This document shows positions 1-10,900 of a stretch of DNA of 64,000 bases, piece by piece. The notes beneath the pieces are model-generated. The model did not search any database and was not told where the DNA came from. It saw nothing but the letters and a program-made list of their open reading frames with translations. A program made the translations under genes and the position numbers. Within the stretch, counting starts at the first letter, position 1. The number at the start of each line of letters is the position of its first letter. Origin of the DNA: Pardosa pseudoannulata (Eukaryota; Arthropoda; Arachnida; Araneae; Lycosidae); the NCBI GenBank assembly GCA_032207245.1, contig CM063509.1, positions 4,470,798-4,534,797 of the forward strand, in the 5' to 3' direction.

Positions 1-84
1 ATTTTGTGTCACTCAATGGACTTTCTAATCTCCGATTCAAAATCATGTTCACATAATTTTATGTTTTGTTACAGAATCTTTCTT

Positions 85-350
85 AATAAAAGGTTTTTCA
101 CAAATATTGCATCCATATGATGATTTCGTTTTTCATGAAATAAAATATAAACTTAGCGAATAAGTCAACCACAAAAAAAGCACGTGGTGGCGAATTACTA
201 TGTAAATACAGCAGTTAAGTGATCTTTTATAATAAAAAGTTTTTCATAAATGTTGCATCCATAAGATGGGCTTATTTTTCATGAAATAAAATATAAACAG
301 CGAATAAGTCAACCACAAAAATGCACGTGGTGGCGAACTACAAAAATGCG
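85..350. repeat. Diverged tandem duplication, period about 146 bp
   Basis: Two adjacent copies begin near 85 and 231. Both read from AATAAAA..GTTTTTCA through a TTTTTCATGAAATAAAATAT block to a GTCAACCACAAAAA block and then CACGTGGTGGCGAA. They differ by small indels and substitutions. The stretch lies just beyond the 3' side of the - strand gypsy element and may be part of its terminal region. No gene is visible in positions 1-350. Confidence 0.7.
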
Positions 351-352
351 TA

Positions 353-1105
353 TTATTCCCTGGGCGACGACACACTATATAAATTCAGCAATACAGTTGG
401 CGAAATCTCTAGAAAGTATGAACGGAGGGAAGCTGGTTTTGAAGTATAACCCTTCAAAACCAGCTTCCCTCCGTTCACAGTGCGCATGCGTTGGAGTTTG
501 GAGGATTGCTGGACACAGACGCTTTTATCTGGACTCGTGTGAGTTGGTCTTGTTAACTCTTCTGACTGCATAGAGTCTTGATTTTCTACGGGTGCATGCA
601 CTTGTATTTCTTCTTCAGGAATCTGATCCTGGGAACACCTTAGTTCTGTTAACGGAATGGGAGGACTTATTACTTGGCTATCACCTTCATCTTGGAATGT
701 AGAAGATTCTGCAACATGTCGAGGTCTCAGTTGGTCAACATGTCTTTTCCAAACTAAACCATCATTGGTTCGAACAAAATACATGGTTAAGCCAAGTACT
801 TCTATTATGGTTGCAGGAACCCATTTCTTATGAGGAGGAAATCCCAAAGCATAGACAGTATCGAGGGGAGCAAATACTTTTATTCTCGAATGGTCAGATC
901 CAATTTTAACTACTGATGAACCACAAAAATCAGGATGCAATTTATCTAGGCAAGTTTTCAAATGTCGATTCATTAATAATTCCGCAGGTGAAACACCTGT
1001 AGAGGAGTTCGGAATTGTATGTTGCGCTAATAGGAACGAAGAGAGCCTATATGACCAATTTCCAGTAATTATTCTCCTTAGTGCATTTTTCGTTGTCTGC
1101 ACCAT
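353..1105 (-). pseudogene. Gypsy integrase C-terminal part
   Basis: This 250-codon open stretch continues the integrase of the upstream pol ORF. The region just before it (about 1106-1290 in the same reading direction) encodes the second catalytic motif, SDNGTGF, and the motif PSSNGQAER that carries the catalytic Glu. The open stretch then begins at MVQTTKNALRR and includes the C-terminal integrase domain, with a VWKRHVDQLRP motif typical of gypsy integrases of the K02A2.6-like group. It is separated from the main pol ORF by a frameshift at about 1300, so it is a fragment of one polyprotein and not a separate gene. The last 40 or so codons run through the 420-476 hairpin and are unlikely to be native. 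Confidence 0.8.
420..476. repeat. Perfect inverted repeat, 25-bp arms with 7-nt spacer
   Basis: The arms are 420-444 and 452-476, and each contains the purine-rich ACGGAGGGAAGCTGG or its complement. The hairpin lies at the 3' end of the - strand gypsy element, where a polypurine tract and 3' LTR boundary would be expected. It also forms the last codons of the terminal integrase ORF. A duplication-inversion at the element end would explain both the hairpin and the missing LTR. Confidence 0.8.
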
Positions 1106-1289
1106 ACGCTCGGCTTGTCCATTAGAAGATGGATGTCTAGGAGCAATTGAAATAAACCTTATGCCATTTCGTTCTAAAAATTCTTGGAATTCAGTCGAGG
1201 TAAACCCAGTTCCATTGTCTGAAACAATACAATCAGGTATGCCATGAATACTAAATAATCTTCTTAGAGCATTGATAGAAGATGAGGCA

Positions 1290-3287
1290 TCAACGGAAGG
1301 AACTTTTTACTACTTCAAGCCATTTAGAGTATGAATCCACAATAATCAAAAATAATGAATTCTGAAATGGACCAGCATGATCTATGTGCAATCTGGACCA
1401 CGGAGTTTTGGCCTTTTCCCATATCAGGTTAGTTTTCGATGGTGAGTTTCTGGTTTGTTGACATAAATCACAAGAATTAACAAGAGTTTCTAATTCCTTG
1501 TCTAATCCTGGCCACCAAACATAACTTCGAGCAAGTGCCTTCGTTCGCACTATACCTTCATGAGTATTATGTAGAACCTTAAGAATATCAGGTTGTATTT
1601 TTCTAGGAATGATGACTCTTGAGCCCCAAAGCAGGCATCCTTTATGCACAGACAGTTCTAATTTCCTTGAGAAAAATGGATCAAATTCTTTCGATGGATT
1701 TTCATCTGGCCATCCCCTCCATACCCAGTTAATGACTCGTGATAATATAGGATCATGAGTTGTAAATTTCGCTACATCTGTAACTTTCAGTAGAGGTTTC
1801 TTCAGGGCTTCTAATAACAGAATTTCCATAGGCACTTCCTCATCCTTAGGGATAAATGGTTGAGGCAAGCGACTTAGTCCATCAGCGTTGGATATTGTTT
1901 TTCCAGGCTTGTAAACTAGGTCATAATCATAAGCACTTAACATTATAGACCATCTTTGCATTCGAGGAGACAGCATATTAGGAATGGGCTTATTTGGAGC
2001 AAGCAATCCTAATAATGGTTTGTGGTCAGTACGAATTTCAAATTCATGACCATATAAATAATTGTGAAATTTCTTTACACCTTGAATTATGGCTAATGCC
2101 TCTTTATCTATTTGAGCATAACGTCTTTCTGTAGTATTCATAGTCCTTGAATAGTATGCAATAGGAGCTTCTACTCCTCCTTCAAGCTGATGACTTAATA
2201 CTGCTCCAATACCATATTGCGAGGCATCACACGTTAAAATTATAGGTTTCTTTTCATCAAAATGCGTTAACAGAGTTTCAGATGTTAGCAATTTCTTTAC
2301 CTTCTCAAAAGCTTCATCATGACATTTAGTCCATCTCCAAGAAGCACCCTTGTCTAGGAGACGATGAAGTGGTTCAGCAACATTAGCCTTGTTGTTTAGG
2401 AATGAGTGATAAAAATTTAACAGTCCCAGGAACGCTTGAAGTTCCTCTCTTTTTGTAGGTACAGGAGCATTATGTATTGCTTGTACTTTGTCTTTGGTGG
2501 GCCTGATACCATTTTCATCAATATGAAATCCAAGATATTCTATGCTTGAAGCACCGATAATACATTTTTCCTTATTTAATTTTAATCCCGAATCTGAGAT
2601 TGTCTTGAGAACCTGTCTGAAACGTTCTCTCAATTCTTCTGATGTTGAAGCTTTGATCAGAACATCATCAAAATAGGGTATCACACCTGGAATCTTAGAA
2701 AGTAATTTATCAATGAATTGTTGAAATATACCTGGAGCGGATGAAACACCAAATTGTAAACGCTTGCACTTAAAAGCTCCTTTATGTGTTACAATGGTTT
2801 GAGCCAATGCACTAGCTTCATTTACAGTCAGTTGTAAATAAGCTCTAGCTAAATCAAGCTTAATGAAATAACGACTACCAGCAAGTTCAGATAAAACTTG
2901 ATTAACAGCAGGAACAGGATATGGGTGTTGTTTCAAAGCCTTGTTAATGGTACACTTATAGTCACCACATAATCTTACTTCACCATTCGGCTTAAGAATT
3001 GGAACTATTGGTGTCATCCAATCAGAGGATTCTACTGGTTCAAGAACATTTAGTTCTAATAAACGTTGCAGTTCTTTCTCAATTTTTGGTTTTAATGCAA
3101 TTGGCACAGTTCTTGCTTTAAGCTGAATTGGCTGAATAGAAGGATTTAAATTTAATGAAATTGGAGTACCCTTAAAGGTACCTAATTCTTCATTGAAAAC
3201 ATGTGCAAATTCTAACACAATATCATCTAAAGTTGAAGCATTTACCTTATGTATGCCGTTAAGCCAATACCTAATGGCTGGAACCAA
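1290..3287 (-). pseudogene. Gypsy pol: reverse transcriptase, RNase H, integrase N-terminus
   Basis: The 665-codon ORF carries a reverse transcriptase with the catalytic YFDD motif, preceded by the LDLARAYLQ block. Next is an RNase H domain (LTCDASQYGIGAVLSH, QIDKEALAI, RTDHKPL). A zinc-binding H2C2 integrase N-terminus (HEGIVRTKALARSYVWWPG .. CDLC) follows, then the first integrase Asp in HIDHAGPF. The frame closes at about 1290 in the middle of the catalytic core, while matching integrase sequence continues in another frame. That indicates a single small indel near 1300. The ORF overlaps gag-protease by about 45 nt in a different frame; this could be a programmed shift or another indel. Confidence 0.88.
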
Positions 3288-4459
3288 TTTATACCTAGAA
3301 GACTTTCTCTCTGTTCTTTAGCAATTAACAATGGCAGTTCACCCTTGAAAGAAGAATATTCAACAGGAACATTACACTGTCCTAGTAACTGAACACATTT
3401 CTTGTTATAATCTCTAATTTCATAAGGTGATTTGTTTAACTTCGGAATGCCAGTGGGAAATAACTTTTTGAATGTTGAATAATCTATTATGGAAACTTTA
3501 GCACCAGAATCTACTTCCATAATACAAGGAATGTTATTTATTAACACATTAGCTTTCATATTAGTAGCATCTACATTATTAACGGTCAGACATCTTAATT
3601 GCATAGAAACATTATTTTCAACAACATTGGATTCAATTAAATGAGTAGTTTTACCTTTCTGTTTCAAAGATGGGTTGCTTCCTTTTTGTTCTGAAGACTG
3701 CTTAAATTTAGAACCGCAAACACGTTGGATATGACCTTTTTTCCCACACCGTCTGCACTCTGCATTCCTAAATTTGCATAAATCGCGATTGTGTGAACCA
3801 CCACAACCAAAACATACAGTATATCCTTTAGAGTTATTTACTTTAGAACTCTGTTTTTTAACCGAAAATGTACTTGAATGATTCTCCGAAGGTGAATGAA
3901 TAGATCTCGTTTGTTTATCGGCGATTTCTGATGCGAGTGATTTTGAAACAGCTTCATCGAAAGTAAGAGTAGTTTCAGCCAACAACCGACGTTGTAGATT
4001 TTCGTCGCGCAATCCCACAACTAATTGATCACGTAATCTTTCATTTAGTGTAGTTCCGAATTTACAATCTTCAGCAAGTCGACGCAATTCTAAAACGTAA
4101 GTGGAAATATCTTCGCCTGAATTCTGCATACGTTTTTGAAAACAGAAACGTCTATAAATTTCTGACGGTTGTGGCGAAAAATGCTTTTTTAGTAAATCTA
4201 CTAAGTCTTTAAAACTTTTTCCCGACGGCGAAGCAGGAGCAATTAACGAACGAATAATCGATAATGTTTTAGCACCGACTACTGCAAGCAACGTTGCACG
4301 CATTTTAGCAGCATCTGTAATAGCATTAGCTTCGAGAAAATATTTTAATTGTTCCGAGTAATTGTCCCAAGAACTTGGTTGATTAACATCAAACTCTTTC
4401 ATGTGACCAATCACAGCCATACTGACAACTTTCTTGAAATTTATATGAACACAGAACAA
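3242..4459 (-). CDS. Gypsy gag with zinc knuckles, plus aspartic protease
   Basis: This 405-codon ORF begins with a retrotransposon gag capsid region (YSEQLKYFLEAN, LKKHFSPQPSEIYRRFCFQKR, RRLAEDCKFG). Two cysteine-histidine knuckles follow: an atypical CFGCGGSHNRDLC and a regular CRRCGKKGHIQRVC. The C-terminal third is a retropepsin-like protease with active-site motif VDSGAKVS and the later LLGINWF block. Gag should form the particle and bind RNA, and the protease should process the polyprotein. The reading frame ends in the protease-RT linker where pol starts in another frame. A shorter frame within it is only an overlap. Confidence 0.85.
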   Translation of the reverse strand: MFCVHINFKKVVSMAVIGHMKEFDVNQPSSWDNYSEQLKYFLEANAITDAAKMRATLLAVVGAKTLSIIRSLIAPASPSGKSFKDLVDLLKKHFSPQPSEIYRRFCFQKRMQNSGEDISTYVLELRRLAEDCKFGTTLNERLRDQLVVGLRDENLQRRLLAETTLTFDEAVSKSLASEIADKQTRSIHSPSENHSSTFSVKKQSSKVNNSKGYTVCFGCGGSHNRDLCKFRNAECRRCGKKGHIQRVCGSKFKQSSEQKGSNPSLKQKGKTTHLIESNVVENNVSMQLRCLTVNNVDATNMKANVLINNIPCIMEVDSGAKVSIIDYSTFKKLFPTGIPKLNKSPYEIRDYNKKCVQLLGQCNVPVEYSSFKGELPLLIAKEQRESLLGINWFQPLGIGLTAYIR

Positions 4460-4550
4460 TGAAAACGAAATTTAGTTTTGCAAACGAAACTAACATGAAT
4501 TTCAACAATCCTTACTTCTTAAAGACAGCAAAATCCCATCCTCGTCGCCA

Positions 4551-4737
4551 ATTTATTATGTTCTATGTTACTATGAATAATTAACTTGCAGCTGAAGTTA
4601 CAACACACAATTTATTGAATGACACATAACAGACATATAGGAGCGGACATCGCTACATACATTTTTGGAACAACTGAGCTAAAAACTGTTGCCATGCCAA
4701 CTGGTGAAAAAGTAGTTGTTGCCACACCGGCATTACA
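4551..4737 (-). repeat. Candidate 5' LTR of the gypsy element
   Basis: Read on the - strand, the block starts TGTAATGCCGGTGTGGCAAC near 4737 and ends in ACATAATAAA directly before the primer-binding-site-like sequence. A further AATAAA lies within it. The start is judged only by its TG and its resemblance to gypsy LTR starts, because no second LTR copy is present for comparison. The small ORF at 4612-4863 overlaps it and is not considered a gene. Confidence 0.5.
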
Positions 4738-4750
4738 AACCTTGGATACA

Positions 4751-6985
4751 TAATAACTGTAAAAAGTAAAAGACCATGCAAATAAAAACAAATCTTTTTT
4801 ATTAGAGCTGTAATAGGTGTGATCAAAATCTGTATTGATTGATGTAATTTCTGTTCTATTCAACGATAAACCTTCTTTAATATTAAGAATTTCTTCTCCA
4901 GTTGGATTTTATAAAACATATTTCCCTTTCAACTTTTTTTTTCTTAATAAAATATTAAAATTAATGTAATTTGATTTCATCTAAAAGTACATTTAAAAAT
5001 TCTTTAAACAGCACACTGAATTAAAATTCTTAAACACTTATATTTTTGCTCAATTTTTTAAATGCAAATTACACATGGATTCTGCATGAAAATTTGTGAA
5101 AAAAAACCCCTTTAAATAATAATTCTGTGCATATTAAACTTATATCATCGATATCTCTCTATATTAACTTCATGCACACATATTGAATGCCACACTCACA
5201 TTTAAAGGTTTCTTTGCAATCAGATGACTCTTCAAACTATTATTGCTAATAAAATGCTTAAAAACATTGATTAGCTTTGAAATTGTGTACAAAAAAGTGA
5301 GAACTATTAATTTGAACTAATTTTCGATGTTTTGACAATATTTGGGGTACTGTGTCTTTATGATAATCAACTGTTTTAGTATTATATCGGTGGACTTGCG
5401 TCACAAAAATTTATAAAAATTATCATTATCATATTCACCAAAGCATTCACGATCTAAAATATTTCTTTTAAGTAAATTGTCAAGTTTACAACAAGTTTTG
5501 ATTGCTTATTTTTGTAAAATGTTGAAGTCAGAAAATAAATTGTTAACAACAATATAAGTAAGCATAACGTTTACTACAAACTAAGTACGGGATATATTAA
5601 CCTTCCCCAAATAGCTTTTTTAAAAATGACTCTCATCTAAGTTTCTACATTCTTCTATTCTAGAAGCAGTTTTCCTATGCAAAAATACACTTTCGTGTTT
5701 TAATTACAGAATTGCTACAATAATTAAACATAATTTCTGTAGTAATATACAAGCTTTATTTCCTCCTGTTTCCTGTCAACTAAGTTATCATTTTCTTTAA
5801 TGCACAAATTTGTTAATATTATTGTAAGGAATTTGGACCTCACGACCAGTGTTCAGCCTGTGTGTGCCTTTCTTGATATCTGCAAAATCGCCCCTTTTGA
5901 CCCCTTCCACCCGGCTTTCCTTGGGGAAATAGGAGCTGGCCGGCATGGGGGGGCAGATAAGGTTTTTCGAATGCGCTTGTTTGTGTTTTTGCAGTCCGGC
6001 AGTACATCTGGAAGGATGGACTTCTCTCTTCGGCAGGGATCAAGCTTCAAGAATTCTGACCCCCCCCACCGGGAGGAAGGGAGAGAAGATCTGCAAGAGA
6101 GGAGTTGGATTCGGGCCTGCGACTTGACACATCTCTCTGTTTTGCATCGAGAGAATGTTATTTGGAATATGAAACGCTCGGTTAATCCTTTCTGATTTAT
6201 ACAGGCTCCGAGACTCAGAAATATGTCATTTTGATTTACTTTAATTTTTAATGAATGTTGTAAATAAATGTTATTTGTTGTCCTTAAAGAGGTAATTTAA
6301 TGCATTCAAGCGACGGTCTACGAACATACCAGCCCTAGTAAAGTAAGCGGGCAGGTCCCAAGCTAGCATAACTCACCAGAACAGTGTGCTATTACAATTT
6401 GTGAATCCATGCAATAATAAATTACCGACATAATCACTACAATGTCCAGGACAAAAATATTTCAATTAATATATATATATATCTTTAAGTAAATAAAATG
6501 TCAAATTAACAACTGGTCTTTGATTACTTATTTTTATAAAATGTTGAAATTCAGAATAAAAATTATTTACTAATATAAATAAACATATATGTGTTTAAGC
6601 GATAAGAATTAAGATTATACTTTGTTTTTATAGACATATTCGATACCATGACTCAGAATTTTATACAATTTAAGAGTAATGATGATAGATTAATGTACAT
6701 TATTAAAAGCCAATTTTTATTTTGATTATCTATTGTTTTACTTTAGATCTATAATTCTCACTTACAGTACTCTTGAAAAATAAAATCATGGTGATTTTTA
6801 ACATCTATAATTATTTTATTTACAGATGCTGATTTTTAACATCTGTAAAAAAATATATTTGAATTTGTAATGATGCAAACTTAAGTAGGTTTTGAAAAAG
6901 AAATTGTATCCATTTACTGATATCAAAAAGGAAGAGGAATTTTATTTACGTTTTTAAAAGCAGTAATCCAAAGTATGAAGATAGA
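4751..6985. other. Intergenic, no supported gene, GC-rich patch at 5860-6150
   Basis: Most of this stretch is AT-rich sequence with no coding signal. A block of about 290 bp at 5860-6150 is clearly GC-richer, with runs of C and G, and gives short overlapping ORFs on both strands with no recognisable motif. That pattern fits composition, not coding. The block could be an unrecognised repeat fragment. Confidence 0.55.
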
Positions 6986-7170
6986 GGGCCTTACTCTGGG
7001 AGTTGCGGTTCGTACCGCAAGTGCGGTATGACGTCACGTTGACGTCAGTCCGCGGAAATTTTGAGAGCAAACGATACTTCGGTACTCTGAGGTTACATGC
7101 GGAAAGCTACCGATAGCTACAGGTTGCGGAAACTTTCCGGCAGCAAATTTGGTAGAGAGAACTTCTCGAT

Positions 7171-7388
7171 TGTTCTTTCTTCACGAACGAGACCTCATTC
7201 TAAACATAAGAGGCGAAAACTGAATGTTGAGCAGTGCAAAATACGATGTGTAATCTCAAAATTACCACACACACAACAGCCTACAGTTCTAAAAACATTT
7301 ATTAACTCTCTTCTGTTGCCACACGTCGCTTGCTACATTTTTAGTAGAAAACATAACGATTACAATTAAAATATATCGATTCGCAACA
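7171..7388 (-). repeat. BEL/Pao 3' LTR
   Basis: This 218-bp LTR is identical by eye to 12917-13134. It is preceded by TCGAT, the left copy of the target duplication. The element reads on the - strand, so this is its 3' LTR. Confidence 0.95.
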
Positions 7389-7627
7389 CTCCCACCCTTT
7401 GTATTGATTTTGATCAAGACAAAGCCAAATGAATTAATAAAGTAGACTAAAGGGGGGGGGGTGTTTGCGAGTAAACCAACCTTAAAACTATATTACAATT
7501 ATACAAATTCAACAACAACTATACAAATACAGAACATTAAAGAGTAACACCTAAAATCCTAATTTAAGGTAACACATTAAAATTTACATTATTGCAACTT
7601 AAAGTCTCTAATGTAAAGTTTGTCTTA

Positions 7628-7948
7628 TCAAAGGTCTAGTCTCTGTGGTATCTTCACTTGACGACCACTTCGGGTACATGGTACTTCAGAAGCATCGAGG
7701 ATATTGTCTCCAGGAACATCAGAATTCCGTGTTTCGGTGACCGAGTTGATAGGTGCCAACTGCTCGGACCTTATTTCTAAAGGATACAGTCGTTGAATAG
7801 GCCTAATAAGAGTAGTATGAGCCAACTTCAACCGAGCGACTCTTCGTTTTCCATCCTTTCCCGAGATCAGCTCCTCGACCCGTGCTAAAGGCCACTCGAT
7901 TCTTTTAGCATTGTCAGATCCCACAATCACGATATCCCCCTCCTTCAA
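7628..7948 (-). pseudogene. BEL/Pao DUF5641 C-terminal remainder, out of frame
   Basis: This 106-codon stretch starts with EGDIVIVGSDNAKRIEWPLARV, shown here only as the GDIVIV and WPLARV motifs of DUF5641, the usual last domain of BEL/Pao integrases. It lies directly downstream of the gag-pol ORF, and homologous codons can be followed back to the stop at 7981 in a shifted frame. It is therefore the tail of the same polyprotein, separated by one indel, and not an independent gene. Confidence 0.85.
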
Positions 7949-7980
7949 TTCGTAACGTTGTTTATTTCCAGGATTGTTTA

Positions 7981-10900
7981 CTAAACAGCAAGATATTCTC
8001 TTTGGAACCTCCTACGGAAGTTCTCACGAACCCTTTGTAGGTAGCACAGTCTCTTTCGCAAATGGTTCCTGTCAATCAGATCTAGATCAATTGTGTCACA
8101 ATTTAATGGTGAAGCAACTTCTCGCAGAAAATGAGCTGGGGTCAAAGGTCTTGGCTCCTCAGGATCCTCCGATGTATAAGTAAGAGGTCTTTGGTTGATG
8201 GTACCTTCACAGTCAGCCAATACCGTAAGCATCTCTTCGTAATTGAGACTTGCTTTGCCGAGGTTCCTTTTCAAAAGATCCTTAAGAACTCTGATGAGAC
8301 GCTCCCACCATCCACCGTACCAAGGTGCACTTGGCGGATTAAAATTCCACTTTATTTGTTGAGCTGCACAGTTTGCTTGAATAGCTTCCCAGTCCAAACT
8401 TTGCAATGCTCTTGCGGTACCCCTAAAATTTGTTCCTTGATCTGTATAAATTACACTGCATCTACCTCTACGAGCGATGAATCTTCGCAAACCCTGAAGA
8501 AAGGCATCAGTTGACAAAGAGGTTACCAACTCAAGGTGCACTGCACGATACACAGCGCAGGTAAACAATATGATCCAAGCCTTGGTACCTCCTCGCAGGA
8601 ACACTGGGCCTGCTAAATCTGCCCCAACAACTTGAAAGGCAGCAACTCTCTGAATACGATCGGCTGGTAATGGTGAATACTCTGTTGTCGCATGTTTCAC
8701 GGAATGCCTCCTACAGGGAACGCACTTAGAAATCACTTCTCTGATAATCCTTCGTCCTCTGGGAATCCAAAATCTCTCTCGCAAATGTCCCAGTGTGGTC
8801 TGTACACCAGCATGATTCATAACTTTATGAGTATATTCAATTAAACGTCGAGTTATTTGATGATCAGGTAGAACAATTGGGCACTGGAAGTCCTCATCAT
8901 CTTCACTAAATATAAGACGGGTTCTGACCCTCAATACACCTTTATCTTCATAAAATTTCATTGAAGCTTTATATTTCTTCCTGTTCTCTTCTGACCACTC
9001 ACTCTGAATCACCTTTATTAGACACAGTTCAGCACGTTGAAACTCATCACTTGTCACTGGTCCTCCAACCTTCTTCTGAGCTCTCCGAGAGTTGTCATAG
9101 AAACGGAAAATCCATGCAACCATCCGTACTATCATTGAGTATTTTGAAAAGTATAAGAATTTTTGACTCACAACTTCCTTATGTACATTTGTAGCACTTG
9201 TCACTATCTTCCTGCGCTCCTTCAGTGCTTCCTCCGGACACGACAAACTCGTGTTAGGCCATAACTCTTCATCTTCTCGCAACCACAAAGGGCCCTCCCA
9301 CCATTTCTGTTTGAGGAGGTCAGACCAATTACAGGAACGAGATGGTAAATCTGTAGGGTTTAATTCTCCCGGTACGTGTCTCCATGCGTTGATATCCGTT
9401 ATCTCTCTTATTTCCTTTACTCTTCTCCCGACAAAGGTATTCCAAGGTTCTTGTTTCTTAATCCATGCCAACACAACCATAGAGTCAGTCCAAAAGAACG
9501 CTTTAAGAGGTAACTTCAGAGATTCTTGAATCGACTTATATAACCTAGCAGCTATGGCAGCTCCTAATAATTCCACTCTGGGAATCGTTGGCCGGTTCAT
9601 TGGCATCACTCTGGATTTTGCAGCCACCAAATTTACGAAAACTTCTCCTTGGTCTTTACATCGCAAGAATGCACAACAAGCATAAGCAAACACCGATGCA
9701 TCTGAAAAAATGTGTAAAGTTGCATCATCGAGTTTTCCTCTAAATATTCTTCTTGGAATAGCACATTGTTCAATCAGACTAAAATGTTTTGTCCAACCAA
9801 GAAACCTCCTTTTAAGATCATCAGGAAGTTCTTCATCCCAATTCACTTTCCGTTTCCAAGCTTCTTGAAGAATTAATTTTGGAACCAACATTGCAGGGCA
9901 AGAAAATCCTATTGGATCGTACACACTGTTTACTATAGAAAGTAGCATTCGTTTAGTTGGAGATAGACCCAGGTCAACAGATGTTTTGGGAAAAATGCAT
10001 GAAAGTTCATCTGTCTCGCAATTCCACCTAAGTCCTAATACTGACTGAGTTGAACCCTCGGAACTACCTGTCGAAAACCAGCCTCGTAAATCAAAGCATC
10101 CAGCAGCCATTATCTCAGTTGCCTGTCTCTTCAGAATCTGTAACTGATTTCCATCTTTGACACTAGTAATCAGATTATCCACATAAAACCCCTCTTCCAA
10201 TTTGCTCTTAGTAAAAGCCAAATCTTCACCTTTAAATTTTTCTTGGCGAAGGTGATGCTGTATTGTTGCATTCAGCAAGAAAGGAGATGAACTTATCCCA
10301 AAAACGACACGGCAGTGTCTATATTCGACTATAGTTGGGCATTCCGGAAGATCCTTCCACCACAAAAATCGTAACATATCTCTGTCAACTGGATTTACAC
10401 TTATCTGCAAAAATGCCTGTTTAATGTCTGCTGACACACCCCTTGCCTCCCATCTGAATCTATTAATTAATGGAGGAATTTGTTGGGTCAAACTAGGTCC
10501 TGTGCTCAGACAATCATTCAATGAAGCACTGCCCTTGGTCTTGAACGAAGCATCAAACACAGGTCGTATTTTCGTTGTATCGCTTGATAACTTAATGACT
10601 GGTCTGTGTGGTAAGTAGTAGGCTAAATTCTTCATCTCCGAAAACTCAACTTCTTCAATAATTCCTTCCCTTTTCCAATTCAAGAAAACTTCGTTATACG
10701 CGTTGAATGTGTTTTCTTGCGTAATACGCTTCGTAACAGAATGAAGTCTAGCTGTGGCTAGTTCACGATTGTTATACAAGGGTGGATGTCCAGCCAACCA
10801 AGGCAGAGTAACTTCATAACGTTGCTCATCGTTTACCCTCAAAGTCTCTTGAAAATGGATCAAGGTGTCTTCTTCCAGCAACTTCTTATCTTTTTCTTTT

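Larger units (their letters stand above)
353..4737 (-). mobile_element. Ty3/gypsy LTR retrotransposon, degraded, with one LTR-like end
   Basis: On the - strand, gag-protease, reverse transcriptase, RNase H and integrase occur in the Ty3/gypsy order. Directly upstream of gag is a primer-binding-site-like TGGCGACGAGGATGGG (complement of 4535-4550), a motif seen after the 5' LTR of many arthropod gypsy elements. A candidate 5' LTR follows at 4551-4737. I could not find a matching 3' LTR in positions 1-420, where a hairpin and a tandem duplication sit instead. The coding region is interrupted at about 3250-3290 and about 1300, so this copy is probably inactive. Confidence 0.85.

Noticed and set aside
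5800..6195. 131-codon + strand ORF with overlapping ORFs on both strands
   Set aside because: It lies in a GC-rich patch open in several frames at once, with no motif, splice context or conservation signal visible.
8131..9529. + strand ORFs within the BEL region
   Set aside because: They are antisense to the BEL gag-pol ORF.
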